A stretch of DNA of 64,000 nucleotides from Marinobacter bohaiensis (GCF_003258515.1 NZ_QGEH01000003.1:330788-394787), one strand, 5' to 3'. Shown: positions 24,091 through 33,606, numbered from the stretch's first letter. The notes: generated by a model from the sequence alone, not told the origin. A program made the numbers and translations.

Positions 24091-27060
24091 TCACATGGCG
24101 GTTTGCTGCAAACCGTTCCAGCGGGCCCGGAGGGCCTTGGAGAAACGCCGGTCGCCGGCCTTTTCGGTGCTCAGCAACAGCATGAAGTAGCTGCCATCGT
24201 TGCGGATCACCTGGATCGCGGTGGGGTTGGTGAAGTCGCCGGGTGTGACCCGCAGGTCCGCGATATCACTGTAGCGGGCGGTCTCCATGTGAAAGCGCGC
24301 GTTCGTGTCCGACCAGTAGGAGAACACGCCCCGGTCGGTCAGGCCGTTGCCGTCCTCGGTGTAGTCGAACACCCCCTGGGAATAGAACTGCAGCAGCGTC
24401 TCGTCCGGCGCCAGGAGCTTGTGGCGGTCCAGGAACAGGCGCGTCTTCGCGGGCAGGTCGCTGCCGGCCATCACGTGATTGGGCGGGAGCAGGTACGTGG
24501 CGGTGCCGACGTCGTAACTGAACAGGGCTATGAAGAACAGCGCCAGGATGCCGTGGCGCGGGCGCCAGCGGGAATTGAAGCGGAACCGCTCGGTATCGCC
24601 CTCAATCCGGTTGAAGTGGCGCTGCAACGGCAGCAGGCACAGGATCGACAGGGTCAGCCCGGCGTAGGAAACCAGGATGTTGTCCCGGGCCAGCAGGGCG
24701 TTGAAGATGAAATAGCCCAGGGCCAGCAGCACGATGGCGGCGCGTCCCAGGGTCAGGGCGGGCTGCTCTTCATGGTCCTTGCGGGCGTCGGCGTAGAGCC
24801 CGTAGAGGGTGAAGCCGAGAAAGAATCCCCGCGCCCAGGCCCACAGGCTGCGGCCGTCCCGCTCCCGGATATAGGCCCAGTTGCGGTAGGCCCAGAAGAT
24901 CGAGTAGCAGCCCAGGGAGAGCAGGTTCAGCGCCACGAACTTGGCGGTTGAGACCGGATAGTAGCGGCCTTGCGGAACGGCTTTTTCCCGGCCCCGGTCG
25001 ATCACGTAATCCACGATGCCCGCCACAATCAACAGCAGCACCAGCGATACGCCGATGATCCAGGGGGCCATCGACGACGGGGGTGCCTCGTCCATCTGCT
25101 CCAGGCCGTAATAGCGCAGGCTGTTGACCCGTTTGAGGTCGTCCAGGTAGGTGGTCATGTCGTTCGCCGGCACGTATCCGGCGTGGGAGTCCAGCCGATG
25201 ACTGACTGTCAGGTGCCCGTCGACAAAGGTGACGTCGCGTCGGAAATCGAAAAAGGCGTTGCGAACCTGTTCGTGCTCCTCCGACAGGTTCCAGTCGCCG
25301 TTCAGGTCCACGGTCAGGGCCTGCTGCAGCTGGATCGGATGGTACAGCGCGTAGGGTGATTCGCGCCGTTGCACTTCCGGCGCGTAGAGGAAGTCGCTGA
25401 CCAGGTCGCCGTCCAGCCAGGCGGTGCGGCTGCCGGCTTCGGCGTCGTCCTGCCAGATGTTGGGGACGCGATAATGCTCCTCGATCACCACCCGGTTGTG
25501 CTCGGGATCGTCGCGGAAGGTGGTGGGCGCGATGCGCTCCAGACCCGGATAGAGGTTGGCGTAGTAGTTCAGGTAATCCTCGTGGAACTGCTTGCCGGAG
25601 CGGGCCACCCGTCCGCGCATGTAGCTCGCTTCACTGCCGCCCATTTCCGTAACGATGGTCAGTTCCGCCGGGGCATCGGCGTCTTCCGGGAGCACCAGGT
25701 GCTGGGTGACGTGCTGGCGCGGCATGGCCGTGGGCGGAATTTCCGGTTCGATCACCTGGGGCCGCCCCGGGCCGTCTCCCAGGATCAGGCCGGCGCCGTA
25801 GTGCGCCGGTGTGCGATAGGGCAGGGCACCGCGCTGGTGGGTGTGGGTGCCGTCCAGCCAGAAGACCTGGTCGCCCAGCTGCGCCCGGGTGATGACGTGG
25901 TCGAACACCAGCGGCGTGGGCGGCTCGTCCGCAACGGTTTGCCGCAGGCCGGTGTCCACCAGGACCGCGTTGGCCTTGATCCCCAGCAGACGCAGAAGGG
26001 TGTTGAGCAGAACCGTCTTGTCCTTGCAGTCGCCAAAGCGGCGCTGGAGCGTGACCGCCGGTGATGTGGGGCGGTGCGAGCCTTCGCCCAGTTCGATACC
26101 GACGTAGCGGATCTCCTGCTGTACAAAAGCGAGGGCCGCCTCCAGTCGGGCTTCATCGGAGGCGTGCGCGTCGCGGATCCGCTCCGCCAGGGCCTCTACC
26201 GCGGCGCCGGGATCGTCGGGCGTCCGGAACAGGTCGGTGGCCCAGGCGTGCACGGCCGGCCAGTCGGCGAACTGGCTCAGGGTCAGTACAGTCCGTGACG
26301 AATACCAGGCGGGCGCCTCGCTGTCGCTGGTGCGCGCCGGCACGTTGTCCTGTTGGTAGTGGTACTCGATGGTTCCGCCCTGGCGCTGTTCGTCCAGCAC
26401 TGCGCGCTTCGGCCGGGCTTCGAGGGTCAGTGGGGCGTCGGCTGGCGTCAGGATGCGAAGCGACTGGCGCGCCAGCGGCACGCTCCACTGCAGCGGGTAG
26501 AAGGAGGAAAAATGGCCGCCGAAAACCGGGTTGTCGCCGATGATCGAGTAGCTGTACTCCACGGTATCGCCCACCCGCAGGTCGTCCAGCACGGTATGCA
26601 CGGTCAGGGTGCCGTTGTACATCTGCCGTTCCAGGTCCGACTCGCGCTGGTACACCTCGAAGCGGGCGTCGGCCAGCCGGTCGAGCACCTGGCCCTGACG
26701 GTGGATGCGGATGCGATGGATGACGATGGACTCGTAGTCCGGATCGTAGGTCATCGACAGGGAGCTGTTGTCCTGCAGGCCCTCGGCGTTGCGGATGTGG
26801 TTGGCAATGTGGGTGAACTGCTGCGGCTGGGCCCCGGTCAGGTTGACCTGCTCATCGAACAGCAGCACGTCCGTGCTCCCGGATTCCGCCTCGCCGTCCG
26901 GTTCACTGGCGGGAATGGCAACGGGCTCCACCCAGTCCGGCGTCGGGCCTGTGGGGACCTGGGCGCTCCAGGCCGGCACGGCGGTGATCAGCAGCAGACA
27001 GAACAGAACGCGGACAACAATCGGCAGGCCGGCATACGGCAACGCGGGGCGGGGTCTCAT
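24091..27060 (-). CDS. DUF3857/transglutaminase-like membrane protein with C-terminal multi-pass module
   Basis: A protein of 989 residues with a signal peptide (about 10-33), a DUF3857 domain (about 60-240) and a transglutaminase-like domain whose Cys345 (RRFGDCKDKT), His388 (VFDHVI) and Asp403 (FWLDGTH) form a complete triad. A linker leads to TM helices from about 700. The next segment, KFVALNLLSLGCYSIFWAYR and onward, resembles DUF4234-type membrane modules, and a soluble C-terminal domain of about 110 residues ends the protein. DUF3857 proteins with transglutaminase are common in Bacteroidetes and gammaproteobacteria, but the membrane extension is less usual. Function is unknown; a periplasmic peptidase or crosslinking role is possible. 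The start at 27060 rests on the signal peptide; a GTG at 27141 is an alternative. Confidence 0.8.
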   Translation of the reverse strand: MRPRPALPYAGLPIVVRVLFCLLLITAVPAWSAQVPTGPTPDWVEPVAIPASEPDGEAESGSTDVLLFDEQVNLTGAQPQQFTHIANHIRNAEGLQDNSSLSMTYDPDYESIVIHRIRIHRQGQVLDRLADARFEVYQRESDLERQMYNGTLTVHTVLDDLRVGDTVEYSYSIIGDNPVFGGHFSSFYPLQWSVPLARQSLRILTPADAPLTLEARPKRAVLDEQRQGGTIEYHYQQDNVPARTSDSEAPAWYSSRTVLTLSQFADWPAVHAWATDLFRTPDDPGAAVEALAERIRDAHASDEARLEAALAFVQQEIRYVGIELGEGSHRPTSPAVTLQRRFGDCKDKTVLLNTLLRLLGIKANAVLVDTGLRQTVADEPPTPLVFDHVITRAQLGDQVFWLDGTHTHQRGALPYRTPAHYGAGLILGDGPGRPQVIEPEIPPTAMPRQHVTQHLVLPEDADAPAELTIVTEMGGSEASYMRGRVARSGKQFHEDYLNYYANLYPGLERIAPTTFRDDPEHNRVVIEEHYRVPNIWQDDAEAGSRTAWLDGDLVSDFLYAPEVQRRESPYALYHPIQLQQALTVDLNGDWNLSEEHEQVRNAFFDFRRDVTFVDGHLTVSHRLDSHAGYVPANDMTTYLDDLKRVNSLRYYGLEQMDEAPPSSMAPWIIGVSLVLLLIVAGIVDYVIDRGREKAVPQGRYYPVSTAKFVALNLLSLGCYSIFWAYRNWAYIRERDGRSLWAWARGFFLGFTLYGLYADARKDHEEQPALTLGRAAIVLLALGYFIFNALLARDNILVSYAGLTLSILCLLPLQRHFNRIEGDTERFRFNSRWRPRHGILALFFIALFSYDVGTATYLLPPNHVMAGSDLPAKTRLFLDRHKLLAPDETLLQFYSQGVFDYTEDGNGLTDRGVFSYWSDTNARFHMETARYSDIADLRVTPGDFTNPTAIQVIRNDGSYFMLLLSTEKAGDRRFSKALRARWNGLQQTAM

Positions 27061-27202
27061 TCCTTGATAACCTATGTTCAACAGCGGGACTGGCAGGCCG
27101 GTAAAAACCGGCCGATGCCAACGACATGCCCTGAAAGGCACGGGTTGATCTTAGCACGCGATGACGGTCGCAGTGCTGCCGATCCGCGCCGGTGTGATGC
27201 GG

Positions 27203-28648
27203 TTACGATTTGGACGCGGCCAGTCGCTGGATCGCTGGCCAGTCGCCGGCTGCTTCCAGCTCAAAGGCCAGTTCCAGCAAGTCCCGTTCCCGGCCATGCC
27301 GGGCGGACAGGTGCACGCCGATGGGCAGGTGATCCGGGCCCAGTCCACCCGGCAGACTGATGGCCGGAGCACCGCTGGCGTTGGCCAGGGGCGTGAAGCT
27401 GACGTAGTGCCGCAGGCGTTCGAACAGGGTATCGAAATCCTGCTCTGGGCTCAGGTAACCCAGGCGCGGTGTGGTGTGCCCCAGGGTCGGCGACAGCACC
27501 GCGTCGACACCGAGCCGCTGCAGACCTTCCCGGTATTCCGTTTCACTACGCCGGAGTCGCCACAGGGTGCCGGGTAACCGATGGGCACTGCGGGTAAAGC
27601 GTCGGGACAGACCGCGCGTGAGGTTGTCGACCTGCGCTGGATCAAAGCCGGGTCCCAGCAGACCTTTGCCAGCGCGCGCCACCATGAACGCCAGGAACGC
27701 CCAATAATGGGCGAAATCCTCGGCAAAGCTCGGGGGCACCGGCACGCTCATCGGCTGGATGCGATGACCCGACGCCTCCAGTTGCTGCGCCACCTGCTCC
27801 ACGGCCTCGCGGGTGACCGCATCGGTCGGGTGGCCGGTCACGGAATCCAGCACCAGTCCGATGGTCAGACGCCGTCGACCCGGACCCAGCACCTCGCCCA
27901 CCGCCGGCAGGCGTGGGTTGGCGAAGTAGCGTTCCGCCTCGGCCAGGAAACCGGCCGTATCCCGTACGCTGCGGGTGACCACACCTTCGCCGATCAGGTT
28001 GACCGGCAGAGTCTTGGCCGGAACGCCGTCCACCAGGCGCCCGCGCGTGGGCTTGAGCCCGACCAGTCCGCAGCAGGCCGCCGGAATCCGGATCGAGCCG
28101 CCGCCGTCGTTGGCGTGGGCGATGGGCACCACCCCAGCCGCCACCAGCGCCGCCGCGCCACCGGAGGACGCGCCGCAGGAATAGGCGGGGTTCCAGGGGT
28201 TACGGGTCGCCGGGGCGTGGACCGGTTCGGTGCTGGCGTTGAAACCGAACTCCGGCAGGCTGCTCTTGCCCAGGTTGACCATCCCCTGGGCCAGTAACTG
28301 GCGGGCGAAGGCGTGGTTGTGACGGGCCGGCCGGGGGGAAACGGCGCGGGAGCCGTGTCCGGTGGGCAGTCCGGCCACATCGGTGTTGTCCTTGATCAGC
28401 GTCGGCACGCCGGCAAAGCGGCCGTGTACCGGCTGTGATGCCTGTTGCAGGGCGCGCCCGAAATCCGCTGTGGCGATGGCGTGCAACAGGGGCTCGACGG
28501 CCCCGGCCCGTTCAATGGCGGCGGCGACCGCTTCCCGGGCGCTGATCTCGCCGCGGTGGATGCACCGGGCCAGACCGGTAGCGTCGAGTTCGCCCAGGGC
28601 ATCGTCGCCAAAAGCGGAGACCGGTGAGGGACACTGCTGTACGGTCAT
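27203..28648 (-). CDS. Amidase (amidase-signature family)
   Basis: A 481-residue amidase-signature enzyme. The catalytic triad is visible: Lys86 (LIKDN), cis-Ser161 (SCGASSGGAAAL) and nucleophile Ser185 (NDGGGSIRIPA). No gatB or gatC is nearby, and the C-terminal half differs from GatA, so it is a stand-alone amidase hydrolysing an unknown amide or carbamoyl compound. It is transcribed toward the DUF3857 gene, with a 142-base gap. Confidence 0.92.
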   Translation of the reverse strand: MTVQQCPSPVSAFGDDALGELDATGLARCIHRGEISAREAVAAAIERAGAVEPLLHAIATADFGRALQQASQPVHGRFAGVPTLIKDNTDVAGLPTGHGSRAVSPRPARHNHAFARQLLAQGMVNLGKSSLPEFGFNASTEPVHAPATRNPWNPAYSCGASSGGAAALVAAGVVPIAHANDGGGSIRIPAACCGLVGLKPTRGRLVDGVPAKTLPVNLIGEGVVTRSVRDTAGFLAEAERYFANPRLPAVGEVLGPGRRRLTIGLVLDSVTGHPTDAVTREAVEQVAQQLEASGHRIQPMSVPVPPSFAEDFAHYWAFLAFMVARAGKGLLGPGFDPAQVDNLTRGLSRRFTRSAHRLPGTLWRLRRSETEYREGLQRLGVDAVLSPTLGHTTPRLGYLSPEQDFDTLFERLRHYVSFTPLANASGAPAISLPGGLGPDHLPIGVHLSARHGRERDLLELAFELEAAGDWPAIQRLAASKS

Positions 28649-28832
28649 GGACGGTCCTGCTGGTATTATTGGTGTGGTCTTTTACTCTATCGAAACCCGG
28701 GGCGTGCCTGAATGTCATTAAGGGCAGTCGACGATCAAGCGAAGCCGCGTCGCGGTTTCCCAATGCGGCAATAACCGTTAGGCTCTGTTGCCCCTTAACA
28801 GACCGCTTGCAAAACGGAGACTTCGAACAGGC

Positions 28833-29438
28833 ATGGAATCAGTTGAACCGCTGGTCAGGCATTTCCTCGGCATCTATTTCCTGATGATCGGCCTGCATTA
28901 CACCAGCCGCAGCCTGGGCCTGTTCGAGCGCATGCGCTTTTCCCACATCCACTATGGCAAACGGGGCAGCGGCACCTGGTGGCACCGCCACACGTTTAAT
29001 GTCTTCCGCGCCAGCATCCTGGCAATTTGCCTGATCCGGATCGTCTTCGACATCGATCCCTGGCTGGGAGTGCTATCGTGGCTGTATCAGCCGGCGGTGC
29101 TGCTGACCGGCGCGCTGTTGCTGCTGGCGTCCTTCTCGTTGGTGGATTACGTGCAGGCCTACATGCACCAGGACTGGCGTTCCGGCATTGACGAAACCCA
29201 CCACGGCCACCTGATCACCAGCGGCCCGTTCCGGCGCTCGCGTAACCCGCTGTTCATGGCGATCATGCTGGGCCAGTTGGGCTTCTTCCTGGCGTTGCCC
29301 AGCGTCTTCTCGCTGATCTGCCTGGTGATCGGCGTCGTCGTCCTGATGCGTCAGGCCCGGTCTGAAGAGCGCACGCTGGTCCGGCTTTACGGTGACGCCT
29401 ACCAGGAATACCTCGCCCGGGTGCCACGCTGGTTATGA
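28833..29438 (+). CDS. ICMT/PEMT-like membrane methyltransferase
   Basis: A 201-residue membrane protein with five or so hydrophobic segments. The C-terminal catalytic region of isoprenylcysteine carboxyl methyltransferase / phospholipid methyltransferase relatives is present: HLITSGPFRRSRNPLFMAIM, then RSEERTLVRLYGDAYQEYLARVPRW. In bacteria the substrate is usually unknown and may be a small lipid or quinone. The ATG at 28833 has no close strong ribosome site; an upstream ATG at 28788 would add 15 residues. It overlaps the next gene by ATGA, so the two are translationally coupled. Confidence 0.85.
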   Translation: MESVEPLVRHFLGIYFLMIGLHYTSRSLGLFERMRFSHIHYGKRGSGTWWHRHTFNVFRASILAICLIRIVFDIDPWLGVLSWLYQPAVLLTGALLLLASFSLVDYVQAYMHQDWRSGIDETHHGHLITSGPFRRSRNPLFMAIMLGQLGFFLALPSVFSLICLVIGVVVLMRQARSEERTLVRLYGDAYQEYLARVPRWL

Positions 29439-30313
29439 CACCGCGCCGCATCATTTTCAGCCGCAAGGGGTTCGATTCCAGTTCCGGCGGCTGCCCCAGC
29501 CCGATCCTGCCGGATGGCCGACTGCTGTCGCTGCCGATTCCCGATACCCGCTCCAGCGTGACGTTCGGCGATATCGACCATCACGGCATCCGCCTGGGCG
29601 ATCCGGTCGCCCAGTTGACCCGCCACAAGCTCAATGCCGGCAGCGGCGCCCACATCGACCCGGACATCAATGCCCGGGCCCTGCCGCGCCAACCCGGCTG
29701 GCGTGGGCTCTTTGGCCAGAGCGGCGCCGCCCAGGGGCATCTGAAGAACCAGGGCATTGCCCCGGGGGATCTGTTCGTTTTCTTCGGCCTGTTCCGTCCG
29801 GCGCTCGTCACCGACGACGGCTGGCGATTCGACCCCGCCGAACCGGCCCGCCACGTCATCTGGGGCTGGTTGCAGATCGGCGAGATCGCCGCCGTGGATG
29901 AAGCGTCGCCAGCCGTGCGCGCCTGGGCGGATTACCATCCCCATTTCCGCTGGCAGGGGGACGCCAGCAACACGCTCTACCTGGCGGCGGACCATCTCGA
30001 CCTGGGGGAGGCTGAGCAGAAGTTGCCTGGCGCGGGCTGGTTCGAGCGTCACCGGGCGTCGCTTCAGCTCACCGATCGTCGTGCGACGCGCCCCGGTATC
30101 TGGGCCCTGCCGCGCTGGTTCCATCCGCGCGACGGCAAGGTGCCGCTGACCTACCACAGCCGGGCGGACCGCTGGCAGCGGGAGACGCACCGTGTCGTTC
30201 TGCAGGCGGTGGCGCGCGGACAGGAGTTTGTGCTGGACACGACGGATTACCCGGAAGCCCTGCCGTGGGTCCGATGCATTATCCGCTCCAACGCCGGGGC
30301 CGATTGCGGGTGA
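29435..30313 (+). CDS. Nmad3-like putative nucleotide-modification-associated protein
   Basis: A 292-residue protein that I recognise as the Nmad3 family (putative nucleotide modification associated domain 3). The N-terminus IIFSRKGFDSSSGGCPSPIL, the LSLPIPD block, and GLFGQSGAAQGHLKNQGIAPGDLFVFFG are typical. The family was named from computational analysis of DNA-modification loci and, to my knowledge, has no established biochemical activity. No DNA methyltransferase, TET/JBP or glycosyltransferase gene is adjacent. Its only partner is the ICMT-like methyltransferase, with which it overlaps by ATGA. This is an unusual pairing and could mean a function outside DNA modification. Confidence 0.78.
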   Translation: MTPRRIIFSRKGFDSSSGGCPSPILPDGRLLSLPIPDTRSSVTFGDIDHHGIRLGDPVAQLTRHKLNAGSGAHIDPDINARALPRQPGWRGLFGQSGAAQGHLKNQGIAPGDLFVFFGLFRPALVTDDGWRFDPAEPARHVIWGWLQIGEIAAVDEASPAVRAWADYHPHFRWQGDASNTLYLAADHLDLGEAEQKLPGAGWFERHRASLQLTDRRATRPGIWALPRWFHPRDGKVPLTYHSRADRWQRETHRVVLQAVARGQEFVLDTTDYPEALPWVRCIIRSNAGADCG

Positions 30314-30366
30314 TGCTTCGGGAACTACCTATTCGTTTGCGCCCGTGACTTAATTAGCTTGCCTAA

Positions 30367-31086
30367 ATGAACCCATCTGCTGAAACGACATACCGGCTCC
30401 AGCCCGCCCAGGTCCGGTCCGAATTCCTGCGCCTGTTGCCCATCTCCCTGTTCGTGGTGGCCTTCGGCGCCGCCTTCGGCCTGGCGGCCGTGCAGAAAGG
30501 CATCGTGCCGCTGGAAGCCACGCTGATGAGCGTGCTGGTGTTCGCCGGTGCCTCACAGTTTGCCGCGCTCGAACTCTGGGGCGACCAGGTGGCCCTGTTG
30601 CCGTTGATGGCCATCACGTTCGCCATCAACTCCCGCCATATCCTGATGGGCGCCTCGCTCTATCCCATGCTGCGCCAGATGCGCACGCCCCAGCGCTACG
30701 GCATCCTGCTGGTGCTGTCCGACGCCAACTGGGCGATCGCCGCCCAGGACTACCAGAACGGCCGGCGCAACCTGGAAGTGATTCTCGGAGGCGGTGCGGC
30801 GCTGTGGGTGGCCTGGCTGATCGGCACGTTGCTGGGCGTCTACTTTGGCGGCTTGTTGCAGGATCCCAAGAGCCTGGGTCTGGACATGGTGCTGGGCTGT
30901 TTCCTGCTGGCCATGGCGCTGGGCGGCCGCAAGAACCCGCGGGTGCTGGTGGCCTGGGCCGTAGCGGCCGGCGCGGCGATGGCGGCCTACTGGTGGCTGC
31001 CGCCGCACACCCACGTGGTGGTGGGCGCGCTGGCCGGCGGTGTGGTGGGTTTCTTCTGGCTGGAGCGCACGTCCGATGAGCATTGA
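30367..31086 (+). CDS. azlC: AzlC-type branched-chain amino acid exporter, large subunit
   Basis: A 239-residue inner-membrane protein of the AzlC/YgaZ family with about seven helices. Conserved features include PISLFVVAFGAAFGLAAVQKG, the LVFAGASQFAALELWG block and LMAITFAINSRHILMGASL. With AzlD it exports branched-chain amino acids or analogues. No Shine-Dalgarno sequence is visible just upstream; TTAATTAGCTTGCCTAA precedes the ATG, so the start could be nearly leaderless. It overlaps azlD by 11 bases. Confidence 0.93.
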   Translation: MNPSAETTYRLQPAQVRSEFLRLLPISLFVVAFGAAFGLAAVQKGIVPLEATLMSVLVFAGASQFAALELWGDQVALLPLMAITFAINSRHILMGASLYPMLRQMRTPQRYGILLVLSDANWAIAAQDYQNGRRNLEVILGGGAALWVAWLIGTLLGVYFGGLLQDPKSLGLDMVLGCFLLAMALGGRKNPRVLVAWAVAAGAAMAAYWWLPPHTHVVVGALAGGVVGFFWLERTSDEH

Positions 31087-31387
31087 GACCACCGAACTGG
31101 GCGTACTGGCCATCATCGCCGTCATGGCGCTGGTGACCCTGGCCACCCGCTGGGGCGGGCCTTTCCTCATGTCCTACGTGCGCATCAACCCGCGCATCGA
31201 GAGTTTTATCAACACCATGGCCAGCTCGGTGCTGATCGCCATACTCACGCCGATGGCCATCACCGGCGACCTGGGCGCACGCCTGGCATTGGGTACGACC
31301 GCGGCGATGATGCTGATCCTGCACAAGCCATTGCCGGCCATTGCCGCCGGTGTCGCGGCGGCTGCGGGGGCGCGTTACTTTTTCTGA
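31076..31387 (+). CDS. azlD: AzlD-type branched-chain amino acid exporter, small subunit
   Basis: A 103-residue AzlD/YgaH protein with about four helices: LGVLAIIAVMALVTLATRWG, the second around SFINTMASSVLIAILTPMAI and two further ones. The start overlaps the azlC stop by 11 bases, which suggests coupled translation of the two subunits. A 117-base gap separates it from the next gene. Confidence 0.93.
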   Translation: MSIETTELGVLAIIAVMALVTLATRWGGPFLMSYVRINPRIESFINTMASSVLIAILTPMAITGDLGARLALGTTAAMMLILHKPLPAIAAGVAAAAGARYFF

Positions 31388-31504
31388 GCCTTCCCTGGGT
31401 AACATGAGTCGCCAAACCGCGCGCCGGCGCGAGACTCGTGTTACCTGTCCGCTGGTCGGCCCCTGCTAGGATAGCCGGATCGCACTGCTTGCGCCGGACG
31501 TTCC

Positions 31505-32032
31505 ATGGATGACGATGGCCAAACCGCACGCCTGATCCCGCCCCTGACCCTCATCGCGCTTCTGGGCATCGCCGGCTTCGCGGTGCCCGCGAGGCCGTTG
31601 CATACCGCAGCCGGGCAGGTTGCGGCCCCCTGGCCACATGAGACCAGCCCGACCATCGACGGCGCCGCCCTCGATCGTCTGATGGCGCGCCTACCGCTGG
31701 ATTCGCAGGGGCAGCTGATTCGCGATGCCCGCACTATGGAAGCGTTGGGAGCCGCTACCGGCGGTTTCGGTGAGTCCATCGACGACAAGGCGGCCCGGCG
31801 CCTGCGTTTCCTGCTGAGCAAGGGGCTGCCCGGGCCGGCGGGCGACCAGGCCGGGGATTTACTGCTTCGTTACAACACCTATCGCCTGGCCCTCGGGGAA
31901 AGGGCGTCCCCCGTTTCCCAGACTGAACGCGAGCGTTTGCAGCGGCGCGTGTTCGGCGTATCCGACGCGGAGGCACTGTTCCGGCAGCACAACGCCATGA
32001 TGAAGGCCTTGTCCGGCGAGCCCGGACCATGA
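31505..32032 (+). CDS. Short lipase-chaperone (LifO)-like membrane-anchored protein
   Basis: A 175-residue protein with one N-terminal membrane anchor (about 10-28) and a periplasmic part that resembles the first helical domain of lipase-specific foldases. It shows LDSQGQLIRDARTMEAL, then GFGES, and GLPGPAGDQAGDLLLRYNTY followed by RLALGE, matching the order seen in LifO (Lv..lr, gE, Lp.pA..qA..Ll..Y..Yr.aL). It is only about half the usual length of LifO (about 340), so it would lack the second lipase-clasping domain. The stop overlaps the next ATG (ATGA). I infer a chaperone-derived partner rather than a complete foldase. Confidence 0.6.
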   Translation: MDDDGQTARLIPPLTLIALLGIAGFAVPARPLHTAAGQVAAPWPHETSPTIDGAALDRLMARLPLDSQGQLIRDARTMEALGAATGGFGESIDDKAARRLRFLLSKGLPGPAGDQAGDLLLRYNTYRLALGERASPVSQTERERLQRRVFGVSDAEALFRQHNAMMKALSGEPGP

Positions 32033-33606
32033 TCGGGCGCCGCTCGGCGGGCATCCGCGACTTTCTGCTGGCGGCCCTCTCCGGGCTGCTTCTGGCCTTG
32101 CCCTACGTCGATCGGGAGCTGTTCCTGCTGGGCTGGATCGGCTTCGTGCCGCTGCTTTGGACGTTGCACGACAAGCGCCCGGCGCAGGCGTATCGGCTGG
32201 GGCTGGTGTGCGGCCTGGTGCTCTACGGGGTCGGCGCCTGGTGGATTGTCGGCTTCCTGCAGCGGCTTTGGTCGCCGGGACTGCCTCTGACCGTGCTTCT
32301 GTCTGTCCTGTTCTGGCTCTACAGCGCCCAACTGATCGCTCTGCTGATGCTGGCTTTCCAGTGGCTTCGCCTGCGTACGGGCTGGTCCGCGTTGCTGCTG
32401 TTCCCACCCCTGGTGGTGCTGTTCTTCGGCTATTTCCCGATGCTGTTCCAGGCCCAGTTGGGGGAAAGCCAGAGCGCCTTTCTCGTGGCGCTGCAGGGGA
32501 CCTCGGTGGTGGGCGTCAGCGGCCTGGACGCCATGATGGCGCTGGTCAGCGTGTTGATCCTGCGCTGGCTGACGGGGCCCCGGGCGCCCTGGCACGATCC
32601 AGTCAGCGTGATCGCGACGCTGCTGCCCATGGTCTGGCTGGTGTGGGGCGCCGTCAGTCTCGGGCACTGGGATGAGCGGGTGGCGGAGTCGCCGACCGAA
32701 AGGGTAGGCGTCGTCCAGACAAACACCGGGCTGAACAGCGCCCGTCAGGCACCGGGCTATACCGCAAGCTATCCCCGAGCCATGGCCCTTTCAGCCGCGT
32801 TGGCACGGGCCGGCGCTGATCTGGTGGTCTGGCCCGAAGCCCGCGACAACCGCTATTTTCAGGAGCCCCGGGTGGCTGCGGCGCTGCGCCGGGAAACCGC
32901 GCGCCTGTCGACGGCCATCCTGCTGCAGGGCATGGAATACGTTGACGGAGCGGCGGGCCGTGCGGAACACAACAGCACCGTGCTGATCGATTCCGGGGGG
33001 CGGGAGCAAGGTCGCTACCGCAAGATCCGGCGGGTCGCCTTCGGTGAGTATCTGCCGTTGCTGGAGCGATTTCCGTCGGCCCGGCGCTGGGTTCGCGGGC
33101 AGTTGGGAGAGTTTTTCACTCAGGTGGCGCCCGGAAACGGGCCGGAGCGTTTTAGGGCCGATGCGATCACGGTGATCCCGCTGATCTGCTACGAAGCGTT
33201 GTTTCCCGTGCTGGTCGCCGATGCCGCCCGGGGACGGGAGGCGCGGGAGCTGTTGGTCGTGGTGTCCAACAACGTCTGGTTCGGCCCCAGCCGGCAGCCG
33301 CACCAGCACCTGAATGCCTCCGTCCTGAGGGCGGTGGAGAACCGCCGCCCCCTGTTGCACGTGATCAACAATGGCCCGTCGGCGCTGATCCTGCCGTCCG
33401 GGCGGCGCCTGTTCCAGTCGGAATACGGCGAGGCGGGCGCCTACTGGATCGATGCGCCGCTGAGCGAGGACGCCACCGACAGCGTCTATACCCGGAGTCC
33501 GCGGTTGCTGCCGTGGGTATTCGGCCTGCTGCTGGCCGCTGCGATCATCAGGGCGTTGTGGGCGGCGTCATGGCGTCAGCCAGCGATGCCGGTAAATCGC
33601 TCCTGA
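32029..33606 (+). CDS. Apolipoprotein N-acyltransferase (Lnt)-like protein
   Basis: A 525-residue protein with about six N-terminal membrane helices (to about 210) and a nitrilase-like domain (about 222-490). The catalytic triad of Lnt is complete: Glu270 (VVWPEARDN), Lys332 (YRKIRRVAFGEYLPL) and Cys387 (PLICYEALFP). A final hydrophobic stretch is at about 496-512. It could be Lnt or a paralogue; its location between two LifO-like genes, away from the usual corC/ybeX neighbourhood, favours a specialised paralogue. Start coupling (ATGA) with the short LifO-like gene links their functions. The last 59 bases overlap the converging gene at 33548. Confidence 0.82.
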   Translation: MIGRRSAGIRDFLLAALSGLLLALPYVDRELFLLGWIGFVPLLWTLHDKRPAQAYRLGLVCGLVLYGVGAWWIVGFLQRLWSPGLPLTVLLSVLFWLYSAQLIALLMLAFQWLRLRTGWSALLLFPPLVVLFFGYFPMLFQAQLGESQSAFLVALQGTSVVGVSGLDAMMALVSVLILRWLTGPRAPWHDPVSVIATLLPMVWLVWGAVSLGHWDERVAESPTERVGVVQTNTGLNSARQAPGYTASYPRAMALSAALARAGADLVVWPEARDNRYFQEPRVAAALRRETARLSTAILLQGMEYVDGAAGRAEHNSTVLIDSGGREQGRYRKIRRVAFGEYLPLLERFPSARRWVRGQLGEFFTQVAPGNGPERFRADAITVIPLICYEALFPVLVADAARGREARELLVVVSNNVWFGPSRQPHQHLNASVLRAVENRRPLLHVINNGPSALILPSGRRLFQSEYGEAGAYWIDAPLSEDATDSVYTRSPRLLPWVFGLLLAAAIIRALWAASWRQPAMPVNRS

